Shown one piece after another: positions 1 through 11,192 of a stretch of DNA of 64,000 nucleotides. The notes under the pieces are model-generated. The model was not told the DNA's origin. It searched no databases and was given only the letters and a program-made list of their open reading frames with translations. The stretch covers positions 19,966,501-20,030,500 of the forward strand of contig AP031353.1 of the NCBI GenBank assembly GCA_037833965.1, given 5' to 3'. This stretch comes from Marchantia polymorpha subsp. ruderalis (lineage: Eukaryota > Streptophyta > Marchantiopsida > Marchantiales > Marchantiaceae). A program made the translations under genes and the position numbers. Every line of letters starts with the position of its first letter. Position 1 is the stretch's first letter.

Positions 1-1242
1 CCTCTCTCTCCCACTCTCTTTGGAGTTTTCATAGATGATATAGAAAGGTGGTTGGAGGATTGTGATAGCGAAGGTGTTAAACTTGGAGGCTTTGTCATCA
101 AAGCTCTTTTGTATGCAGATGATGTCATATTACTAGCACGTGATGCCACTAGTTTACAGAAACACCTCGACACTTTGGCTAGCTTTTGTACTCAAAATCA
201 GATGGAAGTCAATTTGGAGAAGTCCAAAGTCATTCTTGTGGGCACTAGATCCAAGCTCTCTTTCTGTTACAAAGGATTAGAGTTGGAACAAGTGAAAAGT
301 TACAAATATTTGGGCATTGATTTCTCATCTGATTATAGTTGGGCACTTTGTGTGCAAAAGAGGGTAGAAGCTGGTTTCAAAGCTCTATATTCATTGCTAA
401 ATAGATGTAGAGGAGCTCATCTAGTGTCTTGGAGTCTTAGGAAATTCTTATTCAAGAGCTTAGTGTTTCCCGTTATCTTATATGGAACACAAGTGTGGGG
501 TCCTGGTTGTAAGAAGACAGGTTGGCAGCGTTTGGAGAGGGTGCAAAAGATCTTCTTACAAGAAGAATTGGGTGTGAGGACCCAAACTTCTTATGCAATT
601 CTTCTTGCGGAAACAGGTTGTCTACCTCTTGAGGCTGAAGCTCTCTTTTTGACTATCACTTACGTCAAAAGAGTGAGATCTCTTGATGCTTCTCGACTTC
701 CTCTTGAAGCTATGCATGCCACACGTCCCAAGGGTTGGTTTGCAGATGTGGTGACTTGGTCTTTGAGGTGGAATGTGACGGAACTCGATTGGAATTTGCA
801 ACCTATTGCACTACGCGAGCGTATAAAGGAGGAATTTCTCAGCATTATGTGGAGCACACGAGGCACCAAGATGCAGTTTTATCAACTTCATGTGAATCCT
901 ATGCTTATTTATTGTGAGCAAGGATACTTACTTGCAGGGATATCTACTTCTTTACGTCATATTATTGCTAGACATAGAACTGGATCTCATAGTCTTGGGA
1001 TTGAAGAAGTGCGTTGGTTGAACATTGATAGGAGTGAACGTATTTGTAGGCTATGTGATGGAAGAAAAGTTGAGGATGAAGAGCATGTATTTCTTACTTG
1101 TTCTTGGTATGTAGAGATTCGAGGGGCGCATAAAGTTGATGTCGAGAATTTCTTTTCTCTGCTTCAACTCGAGCCTTATGATTTAGGTTGTTACATTAGA
1201 GATATTATTAGTTACCGTTCTAGTGCTTTGGGCACTAGCTAG
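1..1242 (+). CDS. LINE family B ORF2 protein, C-terminal part (cut by window edge)
   Basis: The frame is open from base 1 to a TAG at 1240-1242 (413 residues) and continues upstream of the window. It begins inside the reverse transcriptase just after the QGC of the QGCPLSP motif. The catalytic YADD box is at fragment residues 38-41, followed by the RT thumb region and a C-terminal zinc finger with C349, C352, H362 and C367 (spacing CX2CX9HX4C, the zf-RVT type). The sequence is nearly identical to the intact ORF2 at 27512-30712, so this is the same family. No internal stop is seen, so the parent copy could be intact; the window does not show it. Confidence 0.93.
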   Translation, partial: PLSPTLFGVFIDDIERWLEDCDSEGVKLGGFVIKALLYADDVILLARDATSLQKHLDTLASFCTQNQMEVNLEKSKVILVGTRSKLSFCYKGLELEQVKSYKYLGIDFSSDYSWALCVQKRVEAGFKALYSLLNRCRGAHLVSWSLRKFLFKSLVFPVILYGTQVWGPGCKKTGWQRLERVQKIFLQEELGVRTQTSYAILLAETGCLPLEAEALFLTITYVKRVRSLDASRLPLEAMHATRPKGWFADVVTWSLRWNVTELDWNLQPIALRERIKEEFLSIMWSTRGTKMQFYQLHVNPMLIYCEQGYLLAGISTSLRHIIARHRTGSHSLGIEEVRWLNIDRSERICRLCDGRKVEDEEHVFLTCSWYVEIRGAHKVDVENFFSLLQLEPYDLGCYIRDIISYRSSALGTS

Positions 1243-1359
1243 GGGGTTCTTTTGGTTCTCTCCTAGTTTGGAGTTGAATTGTTTGTATTGTGTTTTTTAG
1301 CCTTTTGACCCTTTGGGTCCCACGGGCTTGATCTATTTACCATTTACCATTTACCATTT
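1243..1359 (+). other. type I LINE 3' UTR, terminal hairpin and heptamer tail
   Basis: Directly after the ORF2 stop comes the short type I 3' UTR. It ends with the hairpin GACCC-TTT-GGGTC at 1307-1319 and then about three copies of TTTACCA at 1336-1359. There is no poly(A). The same block ends every B and C copy in the window, so it marks element 3' ends and is probably the RNA feature recognised by the RT. Confidence 0.85.
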
Positions 1360-1783
1360 TATGGGAGAAATCCAAGGGCAATGGGAAAGCTTTATTTTGT
1401 GCCTTCATCGATTTGAAGAAAGCTTTTGATACTGTTCCTCGAAAGCTTTTATGGGAAAGACTACAAGACATTGGAGTACCGGCTAATCTACTCGGAGCTG
1501 TGGCCACTTTATACACTTCAGTTCGAGCTAAGATTGATGCCTCTCAGCCTCAAGAGATCTCGAGCACCATTGGAGTTATTCAAGGTTGTACTCTCTCTCC
1601 TACTCTATTCGGAATATTCATAGATGATATAGAAAGGTGGTTGGATGATTGTGAGAGTGAAGGAGTCAAACTTGGAGACTTTGTGATCAAAGCTCTTTTG
1701 TATGCAGATGATATCATATTACTAGCACGTGATGCAATTAGTTTACAGAAACACCTTGATACTTTGGCTAGCTTTTGTACTTT
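1360..1783 (+). pseudogene. LINE ORF2 fragment, reverse transcriptase palm
   Basis: One open frame (codons start at 1362) covers RT motif A (FIDLKKAFDTVP), the IQGCTLSP motif and YADD with the LLARDAISLQ segment, then stops abruptly where the 348-bp monomers begin. The sequence differs from families A and B here (for example KIDASQPQEIS and DDCESEGVKLGDF). It is either a family C ORF2 or a fourth lineage. Both ends are cut by neighbouring elements: the left by the tail of the B copy, the right by the 5' end of an A element, so it is the remnant of the insertion target. Not functional. Confidence 0.8.
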
Positions 1784-4700
1784 AGTGCGTCCAATTTTGA
1801 GTTTCGAGCTTTGAGTTTCAAGATTTGAGGCCAAGAGATTCTTACGGGAGCTGTATCTTCTATTTTCGGAGTGATCTGGAGCTGAAATTTGGTGGAACGC
1901 TGGCCTATGGCAGGGCGCATCAGCCTGCAAAATTTCAAGCAGAACGCCATTCAAAGCGAGAAGTTGACGTGCCTTGGAGATCTGAGCTTTTTGAGGGGGG
2001 AGGGCCGAATCTTGCAGGGGCCGTAACTTTGGGCTCGAGTGTGAACGGAGGCTGAAATTTTGTGGCGTTATGACGTTGGGTAGAGCGCTCAAGCCTGTTA
2101 ATTTTCAGTTCGAACGGAGTTTCAGACTCACAGTGCGTCCAATTTTGAGTTTCGAGCTTTGAGTTTCAAGATTTGAGGGCAAAAGATTCTTACGGGAGCT
2201 GTATCTTCTACATTCGGAGTGATCTGGAGCTAGAATATGGTGGAACGCTGGAGTAGGGCAGGGCGCATCAGCGTGCAAAATTTCAAGCAGAACGCCATTC
2301 GGAGCGAGAAGTTGACGTGCCTTGGAGGTCTGAGCTTTTAGAGAGGGGAGGGCCAAATCTTGCAGGGGCCGTAACTTTGAGCTCAAGTGTGAACGGGGGC
2401 TGAAATTTTGTGGCGTTGTGACGTTGAGTAGAGCGCTCAAGCCTGTCAATTTTCAGGTCGAACGGAGTTTCAGAGTCACAGTGCGTTCAATTTTGAGTTT
2501 TGAGCTTTTAGTTTCAAAATTTGAGAGCAAGAGATTCTTACGGGAGCTGTATCTTCTACGTTCGGAGTGATCTGGAGTTGAAATTTGGTGGAACGCTGAT
2601 CTAGGGCAGGGCGCATCAGCGTGCAAAATTTCAAGCAGAACGCCATTCGGAAAAAGAAGTTGACGTGTCTTGGAGGTCTGAGCTTTTTGAGAGGGGAGGG
2701 CCGAATCTTGCAGGGGCCGTAACTTTGAGCTTGAGTGTGAACGGGGGCTGAAATTTTGTGGCGTTGTGACGTTGAGTAGAGCGCTCAAGCTTGTCAATTT
2801 TCAGGTCGAACGGAGTTTCAGAGTCACAGTGCGTTCAATTTTGAGTTTTGAGCTTTGAGTTTCAAAATTTGAGAGCAAGAGATTCTTACGGGAGCTGTAT
2901 CTTCTACGTTCGGAGTGATCTGGAGTTGAAATTTAATGGAACGCTGGACTAGGGCAGGGCGCATCAGCGTGCAAAATTTCAAGCAGAACGCCATTTGGAG
3001 CGAGAAGTTGACGTGTCTTGGAGGTCTGAGCTTTTTGAGAGGCGAGGGCCAAATCTTGCAGGGGCCGTAACTTTGGGCTGGAGTGTGAACGGGGGCTGAA
3101 ATTTTGTGGCGTTGTGAAGTTGGGTAGAGCGCTCAAGCCTATCAATTTTCAGGTCTAACGGAGTTTCATAGTCACAGTGCGTTCCATTTTGAGTTTCAAG
3201 CTTTGAGTTTCAAGATTTGAGGGCAAGAGATTCTTACGGGAGCTGTATCTTCTACGTTCGGAGTGATCTGGAGCTGAAATTTGGTGGAACGCTGGACTAG
3301 GGCAGGGCGCATCAGCCTGCAAAATTTCAAGCAGAACGCCATTTGGAGCGAGAAGTTGACGTGTCTTGGAGGTCTGAGCTTTTTGAGAGGCGAGGGCCAA
3401 ATCTTGCAGGGGCCGTAACTTTGGGCTCAAGTGTGAACGGGGGCTGAAATTTTGTGGCGTTGTGAAGTTGGGTAGAGCGCTCAAGCCTATCAATTTTCAG
3501 GTCTAACGGAGTTTCAGAGTCACAGTGCGTTCAATTTTGAGTTTCGAGCTTTGAGTTTCAAGATTTGAGGGCAAGAGATTCTTACGGGAGCTGTATCTTC
3601 TACGTTCGGAGTGATCTGGAGTTGAAATTGAGTGGAACGCTGGACTAGGGCAAGGCGCATCAGCCTGCAAAATTTCAAGCAGAACGCCATTCGGAGCGAG
3701 AAGTTGACATGTCTTGGAGGTCTGAGCTTTTTGAGAGGGGAGGGCCGAATCTTGCAGGGGCCGTAACTTTGGGCTCGAGTGTGAACGGGGGCTGAAATTT
3801 TGTGGCGTTGTGACGTTGGGTAGAGCGCTCAAGCTTATTAATTTTCAGGTCGAACGGAGTTTCAGAGTCATAGTGCGTTCAATTTTGAGTTTCGAGCTTT
3901 GAGTTTCAAGATTTGAGGGCAAGAGATTCTTACGGGAGCTGTATCTTCTACGTTCGGAGTGATCTGGAGTTGAAATTTGGTGGAACGCTGATCTAGGGCA
4001 GGGCGCATCAGCGTGCAAAATTTCAAGCAGAACGCCATTCGGAGCGAGAAGTTGACGTGCCTTGGAGGTCTGAGCTTTTTGAGAGGGGAGGGCCGAATCT
4101 TGCAGGGGCCGTAACTTTGGGCTCGAGTGTGAACGGGGGCTGAAATTTTGTGGCGTTGTGACGTTAAGTAGAGCGCTCAAGCTTGTCAATTTTCAGGTCG
4201 AACGGAGTTTCAGAGTCATAGTGCGTTCAATTTTGAGTTTCGAGCTTTGAGTTTCAAGATTTGAGGGCAAGAGATTCTTACGGGAGCTGTATCTTCTACG
4301 TTCGGAGTGATCTGGAGTTGAAATTTGGTGGAACGCTGATCTAGGGCAGGGCGCATCAGCGTGCAAAATTTCAAGCAGAACGCCATTCGGAGCGAGAAGT
4401 TGACGTGCCTTGGAGGTCTGAGCTTTTTGAGAGGGGAGGGCCGAATCTTGCAGGGGCCGTAACTTTGAGCTCGAGTGTGAACGGGGGCTGAAATTTTGTG
4501 GCGTTGTGACGTTGAGTAGAGCGCTCAAGCTTGTCAATTTTCAGGTCGAACGGAGTTTCAGAGTCACAGTGCGTTCAATTTTGAGTTTTGAGCTTTGAGT
4601 TTCAAAATTTGAGAGCAAGAGATTCTTACGGGAGCTGTATCTTCTACGTTCGGAGTGATCTGGAGTTGAAATTTAATGGAACGCTGGACTAGGGCAGGGC

Positions 4701-7700
4701 GCATCAGCCTGCAAAATTTCAAGCAGAACGCCATTCGGAGCGAGAAGTTGACGTGCCTTGGAGGTCTGAGCTTTTTGAGAGGGGAGGGCCAAATCTTGCA
4801 GGGGCCGTAACTTTGAGCTCGAGTGTGAACGGGGGCTGAAATTTTGTGGCGTTGTGACGTTGGGTAGAGCGCTCAAGCTTATTAATTTTCAGGTCGAACG
4901 GAGTTTCAGAGTCATAGTGCGTTCAATTTTGAGTTTCGAGCTTTGAGTTTCAAGATTTGAGGGCAAGAGATTCTTACGGGAGCTGTATCTTCTACGTTCG
5001 GAGTGATCTGGAGTTGAAATTTGGTGGAACGCTGATCTAGGGCAGGGCGCATCAGCGTGCAAAATTTCAAGCAGAACGCCATTCGGAAAAAGAAGTTGAC
5101 GTGTCTTGGAGGTCTGAGCTTTTTGAGAGGGGAGGGCCGAATCTTGCAGGGGCCGTAACTTTGAGCTTGAGTGTGAACGGGGGCTGAAATTTTGTGGCGT
5201 TGTGACGTTGAGTAGAGCGCTCAAGCTTGTCAATTTTCAGGTCGAACGGAGTTTCAGAGTCACAGTGCGTTCAATTTTGAGTTTTGAGCTTTGAGTTTCA
5301 AAATTTGAGAGCAAGAGATTCTTACGGGAGCTGTATCTTCTACGTTCGGAGTGATCTGGAGTTGAAATTTAATGGAACGCTGGACTAGGGCAGGGCGCAT
5401 CAGCGTGCAAAATTTCAAGCAGAACGCCATTTGGAGCGAGAAGTTGACGTGTCTTGGAGGTCTGAGCTTTTTGAGAGGCGAGGGCCAAATCTTGCAGGGG
5501 CCGTAACTTTGGGCTGGAGTGTGAACGGGGGCTGAAATTTTGTGGCGTTGTGAAGTTGGGTAGAGCGCTCAAGCCTATCAATTTTCAGGTCTAACGGAGT
5601 TTCAGAGTCACAGTGCGTTCCATTTTGAGTTTCAAGCTTTGAGTTTCAAGATTTGAGGGCAAGAGATTCTTACGGGAGCTGTATCTTCTACGTTCGGAGT
5701 GATCTGGAGTTGAAATTTAGTGGAACGCTGGACTAGGGCAAGGCGCATCAGCCTGCAAAATTTCAAGCAGAACGCCATTCGGAGCGAGAAGTTGACATGT
5801 CTTGGAGGTCTGAGCTTTTTGAGAGGGGAGGGCCGAATCTTGCAGGGGCCGTAACTTTGGGCTGGAGTGTGAACGGGGGCTGAAATTTTGTGGCGTTGTG
5901 ACGTTGGGTAGAGCGCTCAAGCTTATTAATTTTCAGGTCGAACGGAGTTTCAGAGTCATAGTGCGTTCAATTTTGAGTTTCGAGCTTTGAGTTTCAAGAT
6001 TTGAGGGCAAGAGATTCTTACGGGAGCTGTATCTTCTACGTTCGGAGTGATCTGGAGTTGAAATTTGGTTGAACGCTGGACTAGGGCAAGCCGCATCAGC
6101 CTGCAAAATTTCAAGCAGAACGCCATTCGGAGCGAGAAGTTGACATGTCTTGGAGGTCTGAGCTTTTTGAGAGGGGAGGGCCGAATCTTGCAGGGGCCGT
6201 AACTTTGGGCTGGAGTGTGAACGGGGGCTGAAATTTTGTGGCGTTGTGACGTTGGGTAGAGCGCTCAAGCTTATTAATTTTCAGGTCGAACGGAGTTTCA
6301 GAGTCATAGTGCGTTCAATTTTGAGTTTCGAGCTTTGAGTTTCAAGATTTGAGGGCAAGAGATTCTTACGGGAGCTGTATCTTCTACGTTCGGAGTGATC
6401 TGGAGTTGAAATTTGGTGGAACGCTGATCTAGGGCAGGGCGCATCAGCGTGCAAAATTTCAAGCAGAACGCCATTCGGAGCGAGAAGTTGACGTGCCTTG
6501 GAGGTCTGAGCTTTTTGAGAGGGGAGGGCCAAATCTTGCAGGGGCCGTAACTTTGAGCTCGAGTGTGAACGGGGGCTGAAATTTTGTGGCGTTGTGACGT
6601 TAAGTAGAGCGCTCAAGCTTGTCAATTTTCAGGTCGAACGGAGTTTCAGAGTCACAGTGCGTTCAATTTTGAGTTTTGAGCTTTTAGTTTCAAAATTTGA
6701 GAGCAAGAGATTCTTACGGGAGCTGTATCTTCTACGTTCGGAGTGATCTGGAGTTGAAATTTGGTGGAACGCTGATCTAGGGCAGGGCGCATCAGCGTGC
6801 AAAATTTCAAGCAGAACGCCATTCGGAGCGAGAAGTTGACGTGCCTTGGAGGTCTGAGCTTTTTGAGAGGGGAGGGCCAAATCTTGCAGGGGCCGTAACT
6901 TTGAGCTCGAGTGTGAACGGGGGCTGAAATTTTGTGGCGTTGTGACGTTAAGTAGAGCGCTCAAGCTTGTCAATTTTCAGGTCGAACGGAGTTTCAGAGT
7001 CACAGTGCGTTCAATTTTGAGTTTTGAGCTTTTAGTTTCAAAATTTGAGAGCAAGAGATTCTTACGGGAGCTGTATCTTCTACGTTCGGAGTGATCTGGA
7101 GTTGAAATTTGGTGGAACGCTGATCTAGGGCAGGGCGCATCAGCGTGCAAAATTTCAAGCAGAACGCCATTCGGAAAAAGAAGTTGACGTGTCTTGGAGG
7201 TCTGAGCTTTTTGAGAGGGGAGGGCCGAATCTTGCAGGGGCCGTAACTTTGAGCTTGAGTGTGAACGGGGGCTGAAATTTTGTGGCGTTGTGACGTTGAG
7301 TAGAGCGCTCAAGCTTGTCAATTTTCAGGTCGAACGGAGTTTCAGAGTCACAGTGCGTTCAATTTTGAGTTTTGAGCTTTGAGTTTCAAAATTTGAGAGC
7401 AAGAGATTCTTACGGGAGCTGTATCTTCTACGTTCGGAGTGATCTGGAGTTGAAATTTAATGGAACGCTGGACTAGGGCAGGGCGCATCAGCGTGCAAAA
7501 TTTCAAGCAGAACGCCATTTGGAGCGAGAAGTTGACGTGTCTTGGAGGTCTGAGCTTTTTGAGAGGCGAGGGCCAAATCTTGCAGGGGCCGTAACTTTGG
7601 GCTGGAGTGTGAACGGGGGCTGAAATTTTGTGGCGTTGTGAAGTTGGGTAGAGCGCTCAAGCCTATCAATTTTCAGGTCTAACGGAGTTTCAGAGTCACA

Positions 7701-9649
7701 GTGCGTTCCATTTTGAGTTTCAAGCTTTGAGTTTCAAGATTTGAGGGCAAGAGATTCTTACGGGAGCTGTATCTTCTACGTTCGGAGTGATCTGGAGTTG
7801 AAATTTAGTGGAACGCTGGACTAGGGCAGGGCGCATCAGCCTGCAAAATTTCAAGCAGAACGCCATTCGGAGCGAGAAGTTGACATGTCTTGGAGGTCTG
7901 AGCTTTTTGAGAGGGGAGGGCCGAATCTTGCAGGGGCCGTAACTTTGGGCTGGAGTGTGAACGGGGGCTGAAATTTTGTGGCGTTGTGACGTTGGGTAGA
8001 GCGCTCAAGCTTATTAATTTTCAGGTCGAACGGAGTTTCAGAGTCATAGTGCGTTCAATTTTGAGTTTCGAGCTTTGAGTTTCAAGATTTGAGGGCAAGA
8101 GATTCTTACGGGAGCTGTATCTTCTACGTTCGGAGTGATCTGGAGTTGAAATTTGGTGGAACGCTGATCTAGGGCAGGGCGCATCAGCGTGCAAAATTTC
8201 AAGCAGAACGCCATTCGGAGCGAGAAGTTGACGTGCCTTGGAGGTCTGAGCTTTTTGAGAGGGGAGGGCCAAATCTTGCAGGGGCCGTAACTTTGAGCTC
8301 GAGTGTGAACGGGGGCTGAAATTTTGTGGCGTTGTGACGTTAAGTAGAGCGCTCAAGCTTGTCAATTTTCAGGTCGAACGGAGTTTCAGAGTCACAGTGC
8401 GTTCAATTTTGAGTTTTGAGCTTTTAGTTTCAAAATTTGAGAGCAAGAGATTCTTACGGGAGCTGTATCTTCTACGTTCGGAGTGATCTGGAGTTGAAAT
8501 TTGGTGGAACGCTGATCTAGGGCAGGGCGCATCAGCGTGCAAAATTTCAAGCAGAACGCCATTCGGAAAAAGAAGTTGACGTGTCTTGGAGGTCTGAGCT
8601 TTTTGAGAGGGGAGGGCCGAATCTTGCAGGGGCCGTAACTTTGAGCTTGAGTGTGAACGGGGGCTGAAATTTTGTGGCGTTGTGACGTTGAGTAGAGCGC
8701 TCAAGCTTGTCAATTTTCAGGTCGAACGGAGTTTCAGAGTCACAGTGCGTTCAATTTTGAGTTTTGAGCTTTGAGTTTCAAAATTTGAGAGCAAGAGATT
8801 CTTACGGGAGCTGTATCTTCTACGTTCGGAGTGATCTGGAGTTGAAATTTAATGGAACGCTGGACTAGGGCAGGGCGCATCAGCGTGCAAAATTTCAAGC
8901 AGAACGCCATTTGGAGCGAGAAGTTGACGTGTCTTGGAGGTCTGAGCTTTTTGAGAGGCGAGGGCCAAATCTTGCAGGGGCCGTAACTTTGGGCTGGAGT
9001 GTGAACGGGGGCTGAAATTTTGTGGCGTTGTGAAATTGGGTAGAGCGCTCAAGCCTATCAATTTTCAGGTCTAACGGAGTTTCAGAGTCACAGTGCGTTC
9101 CATTTTGAGTTTCAAGCTTTGAGTTTCAAGATTTGAGGGCAAGAGATTCTTACGGGAGCTGTATCTTCTACGTTCGGAGTGATCTGGAGCTGAAATTTGG
9201 TGGAACGCTGGACTAGGGCAGGGCGCATCAGCCTGCAAAATTTCAAGCAGAACGCCATTCAGAGCGAGAAGTTGACATGTCTTGGAGGTCTGAGCTTTTT
9301 GAGAGGGGAGGGCCGAATCTTGCAGGGGCCGTAACTTTGGGCTCGAGTGTGAACGGGGGCTGAAATTTTGTGGCGTTGTGACGTTGGGTAGAGCGCTCAA
9401 GCTTATTAATTTTCAGGTCGAACGGAGTTTCAGAGTCATAGTGCGTTCAATTTTGAGTTTCGAGCTTTGAGTTTCAAGATTTGAGGGCAAGAGATTCTTA
9501 CGGGAGCTGTATCTTCTACGTTCGGAGTGATCTGGAAATGAAATTTGGTGGAACGCTGGAGTAGGGCAGGGCTCATCAGCCTGCAAAATTTCAAGCAGAA
9601 CGCCATTCGGAGCGAGAAGTTGACGTGCCTTGGAGTTTTGAGCTTTTCG
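1784..9649 (+). repeat. family A 5' leader: 22 tandem 348-bp monomers plus a 210-bp partial
   Basis: The landmark AGTGCGT recurs at 1784, 2132, 2480 and so on to 9440, which is exactly 22 periods of 348 bp with no net indel. A 210-bp partial monomer then runs into the ORF1 start at 9650. The same 210-bp junction precedes ORF1 in the other two A elements (16201 to 16411; 47933 to 47723 on the minus strand), so the array is the true 5' UTR of the family. It resembles the promoter monomers of rodent L1. Promoter function is inferred; I see no diagnostic promoter motif. Monomer variants recur in blocks, for example those whose antisense frame reads MIGLSALPNF at 2933, 5369, 7457 and 8849. Confidence 0.92.
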
Positions 9650-10445
9650 ATGGCGTCTCAAGACAATTTCATACTCAATCTGTTGCAAACGGTTTTGGAA
9701 GAGTTGAAAGTACTACGTGCAGAGTTCAAGGTACAGAGCTCTACTTTAATTGCAGCTCAATATGAAATTAAAGAGTTGAAGCTCTCTCAAAAGAGTTTCG
9801 AGAAGATTATGGTTGATATTTCAGAACACGTAGAGGATATCCAAGAGAAAGTTGGTTCTCAAGCTTCCACTGCTGCTTCTCCTAGATTGCATGAAGTGGT
9901 TGAAAGTCTAGAGGTGAAGATGAAATCTTATGCAGAAGCCACTAAGTCTGCTCATATCTCTTTCTGTCAAGAGCAAGAGATTGAAAAGACTAATCAATTT
10001 GCTCGTAGAAAGAATGTGAGAATTTCTGGTCTACCTGAATCTGAGAAGGAAGAGGTGAAGAGTGTTGTCACCAAGTTTTTAGCTGAAACACTTGATGTTC
10101 CTAATGCGGATGTGGCTCAAGCTTTTCGCATTGGAACCATAGGAACTCAACCTCGAGCCATCATAGTTAAGTCCACGGGTTCTTTTGGTTCTCTCCTTGT
10201 TTGGAGTTGGATTGTTTGTATTGTGTTTTTTAGCCTTTTGACCCTTTGGGTCCCACGGGCTTGATCTATTTACCATTTACCATTTACCAATGACCAAACT
10301 CAACGTGATACAGCTTTAGCCAACAAAGCTGTACTCAAAGAACGTAGGATTTGGTTAGATTCCGATCTCACACCTCTACAAGTAGAGGCAAGGAGAAAGT
10401 AGCTTGCAAAAGTCAAAGTCAGAGAAAGGAGCTTGCAAAATTTTT
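9650..10445 (+). pseudogene. LINE family A ORF1, interrupted and truncated
   Basis: ORF1 starts at ATG 9650, right after the monomer array, and encodes the coiled-coil half and the start of the RRM-like core (KNVRISGLPE). It is identical or nearly so to the complete ORF1 at 16411-17148. At 10172/10289 it is split by a 116-bp LINE 3' end, then resumes. A G-to-T change creates a TAG within the basic C-terminal segment (around 10400), and near 10420-10445 a partial repeat of the segment AGAAAGGAGCTTGCAAAA leads into the 181-bp monomers of a C element. The protein could not be made whole. Confidence 0.88.
10173..10288 (+). mobile_element. LINE 3'-end insertion (3' UTR and tail only)
   Basis: A 116-bp insert in A ORF1, with the type I 3' UTR from GGGTTCTTTTGG to the hairpin and three TTTACCA units. 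The uninterrupted sequence at 16919-16945 shows that only one to three bases of target were lost and no clear target duplication formed. The first bases (CCAC) match neither the 3' UTR nor the target. It is an extremely 5'-truncated B- or C-type copy. Confidence 0.85.
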
Positions 10446-11192
10446 TGGACGCCGAAGTTCACGGATTTCTCAAGTTTCGAGTTGGAGTTTTCGAGTGTTG
10501 GGGTCGAGATCGTTTCTTGCAGAGATCGTTTCTTCGCGTCTGAGTGTCCACGGAAGCTGAAAATTTGCAGGGGCGTGGAGTTTGGTAGCGCGCTCCAGCC
10601 TGCAAAATTTCACGCATTTTGGAGTTGAGACGCCGAAGTTCACGGATTTCTCAAGTTTCGAGTTGGAGTTTTCGAGTGTTGGGGTCGAGATCGTTTCTTG
10701 CAGAGATCGTTTCTTTGCGTCTGAGTGTCCACGGAAGCTGAAAATTTGCAGGGACGTGGAGTTCGGTAGCGCGCTCCAGCCTGCAAAATTTCACGCATTT
10801 TGGAGTTGGGACGCCGAAGTTCACAGATTTCTCAAGTTTCGAGTTGGAGTTTTCGAGTGTTGTGGTCGAGATCGTTTCTTGCAGAGATCGATTCTTCGCG
10901 TCTGAGTGTCCACGGAAGCTGAAAATTTGCAGGGGCGTGGAATTCGGTAGCGCGCTCCAGCCTGCAAAATTTCACGCATTTTGGAGTTGAGACGCCGAAG
11001 TTCACGGATTTCTCAAGTTTCGAGTTGGAGTTTTCGAGTGTTGGGGTCGAGATCGTTTCTTGCAGAGATCGTTTCTTCGCGTCTGAGTGTCCACGGAAGC
11101 TGAAAATTTGCAGGGGCGTGGAGTTCAGTAGCGCGCTCCAGCCTGCAAAATTTCACGCATTTTGGAGTTGGGACGCCGAAGTTCACGAATTT
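10445..11192 (+). repeat. family C leader, monomer type C2 (181 bp, about 4.1 copies)
   Basis: The landmark GACGCCGAAGTTCAC recurs at 10448, 10628, 10810, 10991 and 11172, giving a 181-bp period. The repeats are close to identical. The array lies directly upstream of a second, unrelated 181-bp monomer type and the C ORF1, so it appears to be the outer part of that element's 5' leader. It shares short pieces with the A monomers (CTGCAAAATTTCA), suggesting common ancestry or exchange. Confidence 0.85.

Noticed and set aside
1784..9649. A CRISPR-like array
   Set aside because: The repeats are 348 bp long, contiguous and without unique spacers. They are the LINE leader.
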